Part shown: in pieces, positions 31,892 through 44,400 of the stretch | Layout of the letters: each line of letters begins with the position of its first letter | Position numbering within the stretch: the stretch's first letter is position 1 | Assembly (NCBI GenBank): GCA_012845835.1 | Contig: JABAKD010000001.1 | Coordinates: forward strand, 17,347,251 to 17,411,250 | Length of the DNA stretch: 64,000 bases | Source of the DNA: Undaria pinnatifida | Taxonomy: Eukaryota > Sar > Phaeophyceae > Laminariales > Alariaceae | Direction of reading: 5' to 3' | Translations under genes and position numbers: made by a program | Notes under the pieces: model-generated | The model's input: the letters and a program-made list of their open reading frames with translations, nothing else | The model's database searches: none | Told to the model about the DNA's origin: nothing

Positions 31892-32329
31892 GCCGATTAT
31901 CGGGTTTTGGAGCTGCTGCTGCTGCGGCTGCGGCTGCTGCTGAAACTACTCCCGCCGTGACGTTACGTATGTATCCGTCTGCGGAAAGCGGCGGAACTTT
32001 ACGTGTGCAATTCAGCAGATAAACGCGGTGGGATCTTCGTGAAGTGCCCAGCCAAGCGGTGGGGCAGGCTGCTGCAGTGCGGTCAACGCGGCCGAGGACG
32101 AAAAAAAACAGTTAATAGTGTGATAGCAGGTGGTGATCTGGCGGAGAGACACAAATGAGGCAGACGAGGGGGAGCGACGGTAGTTTAGGGACATGCTACA
32201 TAAGATTCGGAGGGTGGCTCTTCATGCGGGTGGAGCTCTGAAGTACGCAGGCGTGGTGCTTTGCACGTCCGATACGGGGCAGGCAGTTGACGTTACCGTA
32301 ACGAACATTTTAATCCACAAGTATAGTGG

Positions 32330-32412
32330 GGGGTCCCCAAATAAGGCGGTGGTGTGCCATCGAATAAGGCGGTGGTGTGCCAGAGCACGATGGCACACCA
32401 CCGCCTTATAGA
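32330..32412. repeat. Small palindrome with direct repeat
   Basis: AATAAGGCGGTGGTGTGCCA occurs twice in a row (about 32341 and 32364) and then as its inverse complement TGGCACACCACCGCCTTAT (about 32392-32410). The arms could form a hairpin with either copy. Confidence 0.8.
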
Positions 32413-32439
32413 GGGTAGCCGCCTTAATCATTCCAGGTT

Positions 32440-32580
32440 ATGAGTGCAACTCCCCAGTTGCGCCAAGCGATTTTGAGCGCACTATATCAGCATATCGCGT
32501 TATTCAGACAGCCTTAATGGGGGATCCCTACTGTACACGAGTTCGAGCCCCCCGAGGGACTCTTGTCTCGCGCAGAAAAC
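32440..32580 (+). repeat. Dispersed repeat with B-box-like motif, copy 1
   Basis: Shares GCGCCAAGCGATTTTGA, a TATATC-GCGTTATTCAG-like segment and CCTTAATGGGGG with 62240-62310. Ends with ACGAGTTCGAGCCCCCCGA, which resembles a tRNA T-arm and B box. Possibly a second tRNA-derived SINE family on the plus strand. Confidence 0.45.
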
Positions 32581-33659
32581 ATTTAGAAAACGTCAAGAAA
32601 TAGCTTGTGTACGCACAATTCGACGCGAGTCGACGGAGGAGCGCAATGCTGAACTCGTCTCGCCAAAAAACTGGAGACATGCACCATGCTCATTTCGGGG
32701 AGGGGCGAGAACGGAGAGGTGCCTGCTACGTGACCCCGGATCTGAGTTACGAAAAGGGAGAGGGTCGGAGACAAACTGAAAAGATAATACGGAGTAGAGA
32801 GCATTGGAGATTGGGTTACTGCTGTTGTAACGCAAGCGAATGAGTATCATTCGCGTATCGTTCGCGTTGCTTGTCTCCAGGCCCGATTTAGGCCTGGCCT
32901 TTTTTTCACGCAATGCAAGAGAGGTACCTGTAAAAGAACGGTGGTGGCCACGATTTGAGGAGCCCGATTTAAGATACATCGGTTCAAGAGAGGTAGCGCG
33001 TCAGCCACCTATTATCAATGGTTGTTTTGCGCGGAAATAAGACCACTTTTATAGCACTGGTATTGGCAAAAGAGGCGGACTCGTCACATTCGCCGATGAA
33101 CGTCGCATAGGCCGACGAACGCGCAGAAGGTACATAATTTGTTAAATACTTGACAGAAGACAGTAATGTTTACAGTAATTGCCACAACTTTAGGAACCCG
33201 ATTTAAGATAAACCGGTTTCAGAGAGGTAACGCGTCAGGTACGTAGCAATTATTAGCGGAGTTTTCGCGCGGAAAATTCACTGAGCCCGACATATATTAT
33301 ACTTTCGCCCCCCCCCCCCCCCCCCCCCTCCCCCCCCCCCCCCCCCCCCCCTCGAACGCTCCGCCTCTCCTCACTGGTTGTACGACTTACAGGAAAGGAT
33401 TTATAGTTTCCACGCACAGATTGAGCTGCCCCGCCCGTCCCGCCCCCGCCCCCTGCTCCCTCTTGATCAAACCCAGGCCCCCACGTCCTTAAAAACTCCG
33501 CCCTCCCCTCACCGGTTATTCGACTTAGAGGATTCACTTGATAAACTGATGCATTCCCTTCCACAGCTGTCAGATTTTGTCCCCCTCAAAAACGGATTCT
33601 ATAGTTTCCGCGCACAGACTGACTAAAACATCACCCTGTTGACCCTGATAGCTAAACTG

Positions 33660-33815
33660 TAATTGCAAGGGGAGTCGCCGACCTATATCCTTAATGAGGA
33701 CACACAACCCGTAATACGCGCGATCGGCGTATCACACACAGCTTGCAAAGATGAGTTTCGACAAAATCTTCGATCTCACAGCTGGAGTGTATTTTTATTT
33801 TTATAATATTATATA
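33660..33815. repeat. Dispersed repeat family D, copy 2
   Basis: About 85 to 90 percent similar by eye to 48545-48705 across 150 bases: TTGCAAGGGGAGTCGCCG, CTATATCCTTAA, CACACACAGCTTGCAAAGAT, TTCGACAAAATCTTCGATC and TCACAGCTGGA. The end is A/T rich. No open frame. Confidence 0.75.
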
Positions 33816-36544
33816 CAGCCTTTGCGTCGCTGCATGCAGGTCTACGAGTAGACTGCAGCAGCACAGCAGCAAGGCTATGGCTCAGGGAAGGCAGGGAGCA
33901 ACAATGCAGCAACCCGTAGGGGACGTCGCACGAGTCCCCGCATTGGCCTAACCCCATTCCGAAACGCAAGGCCTGAAGCCCGGGGATGACTCCTAGATGC
34001 CCCCGTAGTCACAGCTAAAAGCTCGCTTACGTACACGTGTTTATCGTTTCCCGCGTTGGGGTCTAGTATCGTGACCACAGAGCAGTACGGGCACTTGTTC
34101 AGCAAACGCGGCGCGTGCACTCGACCCGTCGGCTCGTTCTTGATCGCTTCAATATAGTGGAAAGGTAGACAGGTAACGAGTACTGCTGTACCGGTGGGGC
34201 GGTTGACAGAAACAGGTACTGGTACTGCTGTACTGCTACCTGGTCCCAGGTAGATTTTACAGCGCCAGGTATTGATATTACTGTCAACAGTAAGTACTCT
34301 GGGACGAGTTAGGTTTAGGGGTAGGGTTCAAAATAGATCGTAATACTGCTGTACGCTGTACTCGTACGTATACGATCGCAAAAGTTGTCCGATACCAAAT
34401 GATATCCGCACGGCAGACGAGACATCACGACATCAGGACGTCGAGATACGGCGGAGTCATCAGTCGTGAGTGGTGAGCGAAGAGCTTCAAAACAGTAGAT
34501 ATCCTCAGGGGTTGCAGAGGATAGCGATACCAAACACGAAGAGCGTTAGGGGTAATGAACTAACTCTTGCGTGGGTTTACAGGCCAACCGCTCGCTCCGA
34601 ACTGGCTGTTCAAATTAGAAATTATTATTAGTAGTACTCGTCGTAGACCAGCCATAAAGGCGGCGGCAGTCACATGCCAAGACGCAGAACTCTGGTAACA
34701 GCCGCACGCAACTACAGTACGAACTACTGTGTGATTCCTATTATTAGATCTAGCCAACTAATAACTACCAAGTAGTTTTGCCATGTCTACATGCTGCCCT
34801 CTGGGACGAGCTCGGCAGCATGCCGGCAATTGCAATGCCAGCAGATGTCTTCATGTCTGCTGTCGAGCTCTCGCACAGCTTGAGGAAAAGAGAATGTCAA
34901 CTTTCAAATACAGCAGTACATGTACCTGCTCTGTGCCTCATCGGCCACCGGCTCAGTTCTATCGAAACTGCAAGGATTTTCGCTCGTTTTGAAATTCGGC
35001 GCGGCACAGAGTAGCCGTAGAGCACGCGCCCCGTGTGCTGCATCGCACGAGCCGGTCGTTTCTCAAGGGTTCCATACCAAAGTCGTTACCTAAGGTGCGG
35101 TACCTAAGGTGCGGTAGCGAGGGAGAGCAACGCTGCTGCCGTGCTGCAGACACAAGAGCTTCGTGCACACAGCAGCGGCAACACAAACCAACGACTTTTT
35201 CAGGAGGGGAAACAATGAACTCTACCCCCACCGGCTTAAAGTCCCTGCACACCTATCACCCACCTAGTGAAGCTCACAACGCACCCCTTCTCGGCAGCGA
35301 TCGACCGTCCAGCGTAGAGCACAAGCTTTGAACCAACGCCCAGCATGGCCAAGAAACGACCACACTGCCAACGAAATTTCTCCCTCCACCCCCGGTACAT
35401 TACGCCTTTATATTTCCAATGAAACCCTTTGTAACGCCGTGTTTGCCGTTAGCTGTTTTCCTGCTAGATATCGGCTACGGAGTATATACGTATATACCTG
35501 GTCTATGCAAGGATATATACCTGGTCTATGCAAGGATTATGTTAGCGAAGGGCGGTTGGGTTGTGCTGGAAATCCACAGTAGCGTACGCATCAGATCACC
35601 CTAAAGAGATCGGGTCGCGGAGTCGTGCGGTCAGTGTTCCTCGGTGACGGGACACGATTTCATCTAGGCCGACCAGATCCTTCTCAAACATTTTTAATGG
35701 GAAGCGGAGCTTCCTGCACGGAGCGGCCATCAACGCCGCTTGACGAAAGGCTTCGCACCATGCTCATACTAAGGTAAACCCACAAAGGTAAACTCACAAA
35801 ACCACCAATATCCGAGACTCTCGTATAGAAAAACCGATGTGCACCCACTGATGATTGTTTGTTGTGCGCGTTGGTTCGTGATCGACCGCGAGAGTTGGTC
35901 ACCTCTCGGACCAAAATCTTTAAAATCTTCACAATCTTTCTGACAATATCTTGTTGATGCCTCACCTATTGGTGTGCCCGCAGGGCGTACAACTGCCGGC
36001 CGCGAGACTGGACCATGAAGGATCAGTTTGACGCCGCTGCTCAAAATGGGGTCCTCACCAAGGTACGGGTTCATTCGCTGCTCGTACTGTAGAGTACATC
36101 CGCTTGGATCGGCGCTGGGGTGCAAACTAGCGCCGACATGCCGCACTCTCGTCTACTGGTACAAGAATTCGTTGCAGAACCAGAACACGAAATGTAATCG
36201 TCGAGCACACAAGATGTCGCGCGAGGGCATTGCAAGACATCAAACGTGATCCTACGAGAATTCCGAATCCAAACTGTCACGCATATACCCTGTATATCAT
36301 CACGCACTGTTTCACCTTAACAACGAACCTTGATAGCACCTCCACTGCTGATCAATATACCGTGGTATACAACATGAAATCCACTTGATTGATGAGTCGC
36401 GATTCATCGTGGTATACCTGGTTTTAATACTACTTCGTTTTCAAGTGAGAGGGGATGGCGTACCACAGCCCGTACGAGTGCTATTAATAGGTACAGCCTG
36501 CTTGTGTAGACTACAGCTTCGTTTTATCTATATTTCGAATATTT

Positions 36545-36890
36545 CAATCGTCGCGTTTTACTTTCCAGCTCAAATCGTAAGAGGTTTTACCCTTAGCGAC
36601 CCTTTGGACAAGCCGTGGTCACAGGTGTCTTCCCTTCTCCCTCACAAGTACGTGCCTTCATTTTTTTCGCGATTGGGTTGCGCATTCCCACTTTTCAGCC
36701 TGTTAAGCTCGACGATTTTAATCGAATTTTGCTATTAACAACTCACGCTCTCGCGCTTTCCGCTAGTCAAATTTTTGCCAACGAATAAGTCCCTACGAGC
36801 ACGAGTATGCATTAGGTGAGACTTGAACCCACGACCTTGACTTAGTAGGGACAAGATTCGCGTACTACTCCACAGGGGACGTTTGCTGTA
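36545..36890 (-). mobile_element. tRNA-derived SINE-like element with well-preserved B box
   Basis: Minus strand head CGTCCCCTGTGGAGTAGTAC, then GTGGGTTCAAGTCTCACC, a near-perfect polymerase III B box, then the body shared with 23490-23850 ending near the purine tract and GACCACGGCTTGTCC. It lies just upstream of the first recognised exon of gene B, in opposite orientation. Confidence 0.75.
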
Positions 36891-37041
36891 TTTATATGTT
36901 ATAGTTTATAATTCGTGTATTAAAGTACGCACCGTTTACAGCAGTACTGGCACTGCGGCGCACGTATTGCTTGGTGGGCTGGTTTTTCTTCCAGCGGGAC
37001 ACTTTGTAGCCTGTCTTTTGTGGCCGTGGGCTGGATTCCAG

Positions 37042-38425
37042 GGGGGGGGGAAATACATTGCAAGAACATCACCACCAACAACAACATCAACATCATAATC
37101 GTCATCATAATCGTCGCAACACAAGGTCCACCTCACAGTCACCCTATGTACACCGCCCCGAACCCTCATCGTTTTCTCAGGACCGTCTGCGAGAGGTCCT
37201 CCGACTCATCGAGTGCCCGCGAATCGAGGCCTTGCTCGACCGCTGCATTCTGGATCCCGATCCCGTCGGAGCCAACAACACCGGTTCACCGTCCGGATCT
37301 ACCACGGTAGCCGCCCTCATGGCCTTCGTGGGGTCGAGTAGCAGAAAAAAGTCAACATCTGCGGCCGCGGGTGGGCGAAAATCTAATCAGAAGCCACCGA
37401 TGCTACCATCGACAATGACTCCACCAGTTACGGCAGGCTCGAATCAGAAGTCGCCGCTGATACCGTCAACTCCTGTGGAAGCGTCAAAACGACCCGCTGA
37501 GCTCGTACACGGGAAGCCATGCAACGTGGCCTCGGGAGCATCACCACTGTCGCCCGTCGCTCCTCTCTCAACTTCGGCGATGACAGCAACCGTAACATCT
37601 ACGGTCATGGGTGGGGGGGGGTCGAATAAAAAACCGCCACTGCTGCCGTCAACTACTGTTCCGACGTCAACACGATCCGCAGAGCTCCCACACGACAGGC
37701 TTTGCAGCACAACCTTGGGATCAATATCGCCGCCGCCCAATGCCCCTCCCGCAACTTCGACCACCACAGCGGCTGTAACTGCTCCCGCAGCTGAAGCCAC
37801 TGTCGTTGCTACAGCTACTGCTACCGCTACTGCAGCCATTACAGCAATTCCCGCAACTACCGCGGTGGGGAATACACAAAATACGGCGCAAACAGTCGAC
37901 GACGACGTTGTGGGCAGTGATGGCGTGAATCTACTTTCCCCTCGTGCCGCCCCTCGAACGTCGCAGGCGGTCGTCGAAGACAACGATGCTGTGGTCGGTG
38001 ACAGCGTTCAGCTGCTCTCTCCTCGTGTCGTCCCCCTGACGTCTAAGCGGGCTCTGCTCGGTGCTTTCACCGCAGCTAACTCGAAGGATAATCCAGTTGA
38101 CGTTCGAGAGGAGAGGCTGGAGAACATATCGGGATCATGTCGGGAATCTCCTTCGCTCTGCCATGAGCGGGCGGTGGGAGGAGGAACACCCCTGACAGAG
38201 CACAAGCCGGATGAAGAATCTCGCGAGAATTTTAGGCAGCCCACGCGTAGTTCATCTGGAAAGGGGCATTATACAACGTTAGTTAGACATCTAGGGGTCG
38301 CGTTGGGGCGGCGGGGTAATGAGGCGTACCGACGGCCGGGATGTGGCCAGCCGGTGTGGCGAAAACGGGAGACGGTGATACAGGAGCGAATCGTGCAGTA
38401 CACCACATTGGACGAGCAGGGGACG
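37042..38425 (+). CDS. Gene B exon with LREVLRLIE helix, Ser/Pro/Thr repeats and start of the charged module
   Basis: About 461 codons from acceptor ATTCCAG to donor ACG|GTGAGC. It begins with glutamine/histidine/asparagine repeats, then a short helical piece DRLREVLRLIECPRIEALLD. A long disordered part follows, in which a unit like SNQKPPMLPST or SNKKPPLLPST plus a RPAEL or RSAEL motif recurs about three times. The last 60 codons are ordered and basic: LVRHLGVALGRRGNEAYRR, QPVWRKRETVIQERIVQY, then TTLDEQGT. The open reading frame is unbroken. Two degraded copies of the exon's last 50 bases lie about 1.2 and 1.4 kb downstream. Confidence 0.7.
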
Positions 38426-41400
38426 GTGAGCGTTTTTTTATGCCTGCTACGGTAAGTAGAGGTAGAGGTTTTCACTTTTTATGGGCCAAAATATCTCACA
38501 CCTCCGACAGATCACGATCTAGATCATAGAGATGATATAGATCCTATAAATCATGTAGATGATGTAGATCATATAGATCATATAGATCATATAGATCATA
38601 TAGATCACATAGGTCATATAGGTCATATAGGTCATATAGATCAAGGTACAGTAGATCCTGTATCTGCCGCTGTTATATGGAATACAGGGTCTATATTCCG
38701 AGAGAGAGAGAGAGTAGAGATCCAACGGTGGAAACGTTTGCTAGGCCATGCAGATCGTACGGCCCCCGCCCGGTAACATGAGCTAGACGATACAGATCTT
38801 CCCTGAAACATGTAGATCTCCAAGAGGGGGTGTGGTGCTCCGCCCGATTTGTGCGGTATTTTCGAAGGACGCGTGCTACGATAGAGGCAGCATTGGCGTC
38901 GTCCCTCGGTAGGGGTTGTTGAGCTCCTCAAGTGCGGAACTATGGGCTAGCATGGCATGATAATTTTCCAAGAAAAAGAAAAATTGGTTTAGGACACGAG
39001 CGCATAGACATGCCGGTCGGGTTGCGCGAACAAGTATCTTCTAGTTCACGCTTCGGGGGAGAGGTATTGAGCTCCTCGTGCAAGGAAGGAGCTCAGAAAC
39101 CCCTGCTGCACCCCAAGCAGAAACTCCTGCTGCACCCCCCAAGCGCGGGATGACTGAATTTTTGGGCAATATATGGTTTTTTGTCATCACGGGGCTTCTG
39201 AACCCGAAAAACAAAAACAAAAAAACGTCGGAATTTTTTTGGTTCTGTTTTGCCCCCCCCCCAAAAAGGTTAATGCCCAGGCCATGGGATTGGATTGTTC
39301 ATCGGGTTGCACTTCCAGTTTACCTCCAAATCAGTTTTTGGGTGGGGCTTAGAGCTCCTCAGGCCAATAACCTTGCAGGGGAAGAACAAAAAGAAAAAAG
39401 TTCACCGTCACCGTGGCGTGTGTCTATATATATAGCGAGAAAAAGAAAAACAATGAGAGGCGTGGTTTGTTCGTAGCGTGAGCGCGCGGCATTTCGATCG
39501 TTCATGCCACGCGTTGTGTCGTCGTACACTTGCTTTGTGGGAGACCGTCACGCGGGGGGGCAGAATTGTGCAGAGCCCCACAGCGACTTTGGACGAGCAA
39601 GCAAGGGACGGTGAGCATTTTCTCTCTAACTGTTATTTGTGTCACCGCGCAGCGGAATAGGCCGAAGGCCTTTTTCGCTGTCAAGCCTTTTGAAAATCCG
39701 TGTAGAAGCGACTACAACAATGGGATTTGTGGTCTTATCGTTAGTGTGAGCGTACAGCGTATCGACGGTTCATGCTACGTGCACGCCTTACGCTGCCTTG
39801 CGGAAGACTGCTATACGGCACGATCGTGCAGTACACAATTTTTTATGAGCAGGGGATTCTGAGCGTGTCCAACTTTATCGACCACAAGGCTGGTTTTCAG
39901 AGGCTCAGAGCCGCTCGCGCACGAGTGACTGCCCAAATTTATTAGGAGTCTTAACCCTTTAAAAGCCCCAAAACGCCTCCTTTGAGGCTATCGCATATAA
40001 CAAAGTGCTTCTGAAAAGCGAAAATGGAGGTTTCAACACCTTCGCAGGCGTGTTTGACTCGGGGAACGGGAGAATTGGGCCCGCTCTTCTCAAAGTCCGA
40101 CTAGCCTTTTTTCGAGACGCGTTTAACGACGTCTGCCGTTTCTTCAGGGTATCAGTTTGAAATTTAAGAAAATATTGCAAAACCAGTTTCGGATATACAT
40201 CGCAGTTTCATCCGAAGAAATGACCTATTTTTCGGATGAATAGCATCCTGAACTGATTTTGAGGAAACTGCGATGTATCGACGAAAAACTAAAACTCTTC
40301 TCCTGAAGAAACGGCAAACGACGTTGGATGCGTTTCGCAAAAAGGCTAGGGAGGGCTTTGAGAAGAGCGGACCTGATTCTCCCGTTCCCCGGGTCAAACA
40401 CGCTTACGAAGGTGATAAAACCTCTATTTTCGGTTTCCAGAATCAGTTTATTATAAGAGATGGCCTCATGCTAATTCCAAGTCACTCGTCCCCCAAAACC
40501 GGGTTTTCAGTTATGGAGGTTAAGCTAACTGCGCTCTTCGTTTCCACGATATACTGCTTACACCGCCGTAGGAATGATTGTTTCGCTGAGCCAACGAGGT
40601 TGATTTTACTTCCGTTTTTTCGAATGAGGTACAGAGCCAGCCGCTCGCACGGTGGTTACAATGGGGGCACTGTGCTACACAAGGTTCCTCTCCGGGAAAT
40701 GCCTAGGGGAGTGGCGCAAGGACACATTTGTCCTCATCGCCGGACGCAATGACCATTTACTCGTACACGCAAAAAAAAAAGCTTGGTCGGCAAAAAAATA
40801 ACGTTTTCGCGTTTTAACACCGTGGTACTTCTTGGTTGTACTCAGCAGCAGTACTTTTTTGCACTTTTTTGGGTACTCGATAGGCGTGCCGATTACTATG
40901 TATATGTGCCGTAGAGTATGCTATAACACTTGTCTGGGGTGGTCGGTGGTACTTGCCGGGTTAATTGCGCTGGCGGAGGCTAGTTGTGTTTACCTTAGCT
41001 TTTACAGGAGTTTTGTCCCCCCCGTTTCAACTCAAGACACCCCCGGGATTTCAAGCGAACCTCGTCCCGAAAGGGGTACCTTGAGTCTTACTACGGTAGC
41101 CCCCCCAACTTTGCGTTAACGAAATAGCCGGTTTCAAAACCAGCTCCCGGTCGTATCTCCCTAAATACGGTGTCCCTCGACACCTCGGCGTCATCGATCG
41201 ATAAACCTTTGCACACAATAAAATGTACCAGGTATGGATACATATTTTTCAATCGTATCCTTCCTTGTGTCGAGCAGCCATGAAACGTTCGTTAAAGAAG
41301 ATCGCTGTTTTTTAGGTGGGGGGGGGCTATTGTAGAATCAGTCCCTTGTTTATTTCCTTTAACACCGTACCGTCGGGGGCAGCAGTATGGCAGTTCGCGA

Positions 41401-44400
41401 AACCACGTAAAAAACTCTTGTTTTGGGCCACGCTGAAAAACAATCATGCAAGGCAGGGTGCGTCCTACGCTAGCTCCAGTACAAAGAAAGAAATGTCGTT
41501 TCTATAATACCGCATATAATGCTAACCATAACACGCTTGTCTTAACGACGGACCACCAACGCTACGAAAGGGGTGGACACCCCATTAATCACTAGTTAAT
41601 TACTACTGGGTTTGAGCCACGCGCACGAGTAATTCTGTACCTCACTGACAAAAGAGCTTAACCCCTTTAGAGCCCCCGAACCCCTCCCTATACTATTTCC
41701 AAGTAATTTTGTCCCCAAAACGGGTTTCCAGATGTGAAGGGGTTAAGCGTTTTTTTTTGGCGCAGCAGTAGCTAACCTTTCCATCTGCGGATTGACGTCG
41801 CAAAGTAAAAACAGCACGAAGGATTAAGACCGCAAAGAAATAGCGGGGTCAATCGCGCGAGTTACCTCGAGCCAAGGAAACAAGAAAAAAGGTTCCAAAA
41901 AGTGTGACCCCGCAACCGAAGGCACGGTCGGCGATTCGTCCTAATGGTGCATGTTTCACCTCGGCTAGGACTCGGACAAGCGAGACTTTCACGGAGAGAG
42001 CCTCCGCAAGATACGTATTCCCCGCTGAAAAAATATTGGTGTGTTGTCTTGGCGGGCTCGCTGTATTCTATCGGTGTTACATCAGGTCCAGGAGCTATTC
42101 GAGACGGAGAAAAGCCAGACGGAGGTGTTGCACATGGAGTGTAAACGGACGGGAGAGTTTGCACACAGTGAGAGCACGCACTATGAGAGCGGGGAAACCT
42201 TCAATGGCGAGGTGCGTGCCCGCCCCCCCCTTGTTACCGCCTGATCAGTGAACACCCGACGCGCTGCCCCCCGACATTGTAGGTATGCGAGGGTTTAGAT
42301 GTTAAGATCAGGGCCATGCATTGTATGAGTACACCCTAGTGACTGCTGTTGTGCGCCGTCCCTATCCTTCAAGGCAAGAGGCAGCAGGAGGCGGCAAAGG
42401 ATACGGTGGGAGGGTCACTTGATGGCTCTTTTATTTCTGCGGGTGCCCCCCCCCCCACCCCGCGTGAGCGGCTAATCAATTATTTTTTTGCGTCTAAAAA
42501 ACGTCTGTGCTCTGTTACTCGAAAAAAGAGCACCGCCATCGTTTTTGGGCGGGGGATGGGGGTGGCGGTCCCCCCCCCCCCCCTGCTGTGGCCTTGGCTG
42601 GGAGTTGCGTTTTCTGCTCGATGGACGGGAATCCAATCACGAGGCGCGGACGCGTTTCATTTTTTTTGTATTCTCACGACCTGTGCTACACCGGTGCGCC
42701 CGATTGCCCGAGGAAGTCGAAGTTGCCAAATGTGGAACGTCTAGCAAGAGGACGAAGATAGTGTGGCTGTCGTTAGGAAATCGAGCAGCAGGACACTTGT
42801 AACAATCGTTAGCTTGCGTAAGTTAGTGGATCGCAGATCAGTTGATTGGTCGGCTGTTGATCGGTATGTTGGTCTGTTGGTCGGTCAGTCTGTCTGTCGG
42901 TCGTTCTGTCGGTCTGTCTGTCTGTCTGCCTGTCGGTCGGTCGGTCGGTCGGTCGGTCGGTTAGGCGATTGCTTCAGCCACCTCGACAGGGTGCAGAGGT
43001 ATTCCGAGTGGGGGATGCGTGGTTGGTCGGTGTTGGGAAGCGTGCTCCTCATGGGTTTCAGTGCCCTTGCTTGGTCTCTCCTCATGGCTCGCTGGATACT
43101 CGAAAAATTATGCATTATTTCCTCTACATGGAACTCTAAAACACAGACAAGACAAGACAAGACAGAAAAGGGTAGAGCACGTAGTGCAAGGTAGAGCAGG
43201 TAGTGAGATGTGGGGCGTCCTGCTTGTCCCATCATCGTCACCTACATTGTCGCTCATCTATGATGGCCTTGACGTGAATGTGACATCTAATGTCACGTGG
43301 TTTCACCTCAACCATGACATGGTTTCACGTCGAATCTATAAACTATCCTTCTACGGAGGGCTCTCCATTACAAGGGGTTCCAAGTGTCTTCATGTTGAAT
43401 TTCTCCAAATTACTGTGTTTTCCGCATGAAACTGTTGTGGGAAAACCCCGTAGCGGCGTGAGATACGCTACATTTGGTGCACTTACGCGTGACGGGATTC
43501 GAGAGATCGCACGTAAACTTCACCCTTTTGGCAACGTCATCCCGTTGTAGAGTCAAAGATGTCACTATTAGAGTACGAAATAGATACTTTTAGGGTTTTG
43601 GAAACGGGTTAACCTTTTCGTTTTGTGGACACCGAAACGTCGCGAAATGCTAGGTCGTGCTGGAGGAAGCGGGGGCGGAACGCTACGTGCATCTCAGGTC
43701 AACCGACGACGAGTACGAGCACATGGAATCCACGCTCCCACCTCGAGCTCGTCACGGAGCGCCGGACTCAGGACCCGCAGGAGAAGGGGTAGGAGGAGGT
43801 GGTGGTGGTGGTGGTGGTGGTGGTGGTGGTGGTGGTGGTGGTGGTGGTAGTGGAAGTGGGGGTGGTGGGGGTGGGGGTGGTGATGGTGTTGGTGGTGATG
43901 GTGGCTATGGCGATGGTGATGGTAATGTTGGTGGTGGTGGTTGTGGTGTTGGTGTTGGTGTTGGTGTTGGTGCTGGTGCTGGCGATGGTGGTGGTGGTGG
44001 TGGTGGTGAAGACGAGTATAGAACCAACCCGCACGAAGGCTGCGACGGTGGTTTGACAGGGAGAGAACGCAACGATAACTTTGTAGGTAACACGGGCGTT
44101 CGGGTAGGGTACGGAAACGTCAGCTGTGAAGACCAGAACTGGCCAGGGTTTAGCGCGCCGCCACAGCAGCCAGATTTCCGCGGGGGTGGGGATAATGATC
44201 CCCGAGAAGGTGATTCACCCTTTTTCATATCTTCTCAACGAACCGAGGGCCACCAAGATGCTGCCGACGGCTGCTACGCACCGTCTGAACGAGTGGGAAC
44301 CAACCAGTACGCTGCCACTGACCGTACGGCTGGTACCGCTAGCGACAGAAATCGCTGCACGAGACGTGTTGCCGGAGCAAGGCGGGAGCAGTTCCCATCG

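Larger units (their letters stand above)
31940..37041. other. Intergenic region between divergent genes A and B
   Basis: About 5 kb with no exon I can defend. It holds a palindromic stretch at 32330-32410, a B-box-bearing repeat at 32440-32580, tandem 90-base copies at 32950-33040 and 33185-33275, a poly-C run at 33309-33351, family D repeat copy 2 at 33660-33815, and a SINE at 36545-36890. The frame at 34778-35014 (LGSMPAIAMPADVFMSAVEL) reads somewhat like protein and might be an upstream exon of gene B, but no matching splice phase was found. Promoters of both genes should lie here; no clear TATA or other core element was recognised. Confidence 0.6.

Noticed and set aside
30669-31943. Plus-strand proline/alanine-rich frame of 424 codons
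   Set aside because: Shadow of FG exon 1 for the same reasons.
32520-32580. tRNA gene on the plus strand (ACGAGTTCGAGCCCCCC)
   Set aside because: No acceptor stem or A box next to it; treated as part of a dispersed repeat.
33309-33351. Poly-C stretch as a biological element
   Set aside because: Simple homopolymer run; may also be a sequencing weak point. Similar poly-G runs occur at 6247, 26719 and 26821.
34778-35332. Upstream exon or separate gene with SMPAIAMPADVFMSAVEL
   Set aside because: Reads somewhat like protein, but no acceptor and donor with matching phase to gene B were found; kept only as a possibility in the intergenic note.
39959-40752. Two similar proteins on opposite strands (LKKRQTSLNASRKK and LKKRQTTLDAFRKK)
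   Set aside because: Mirror readings of the same foldback element, not two genes.
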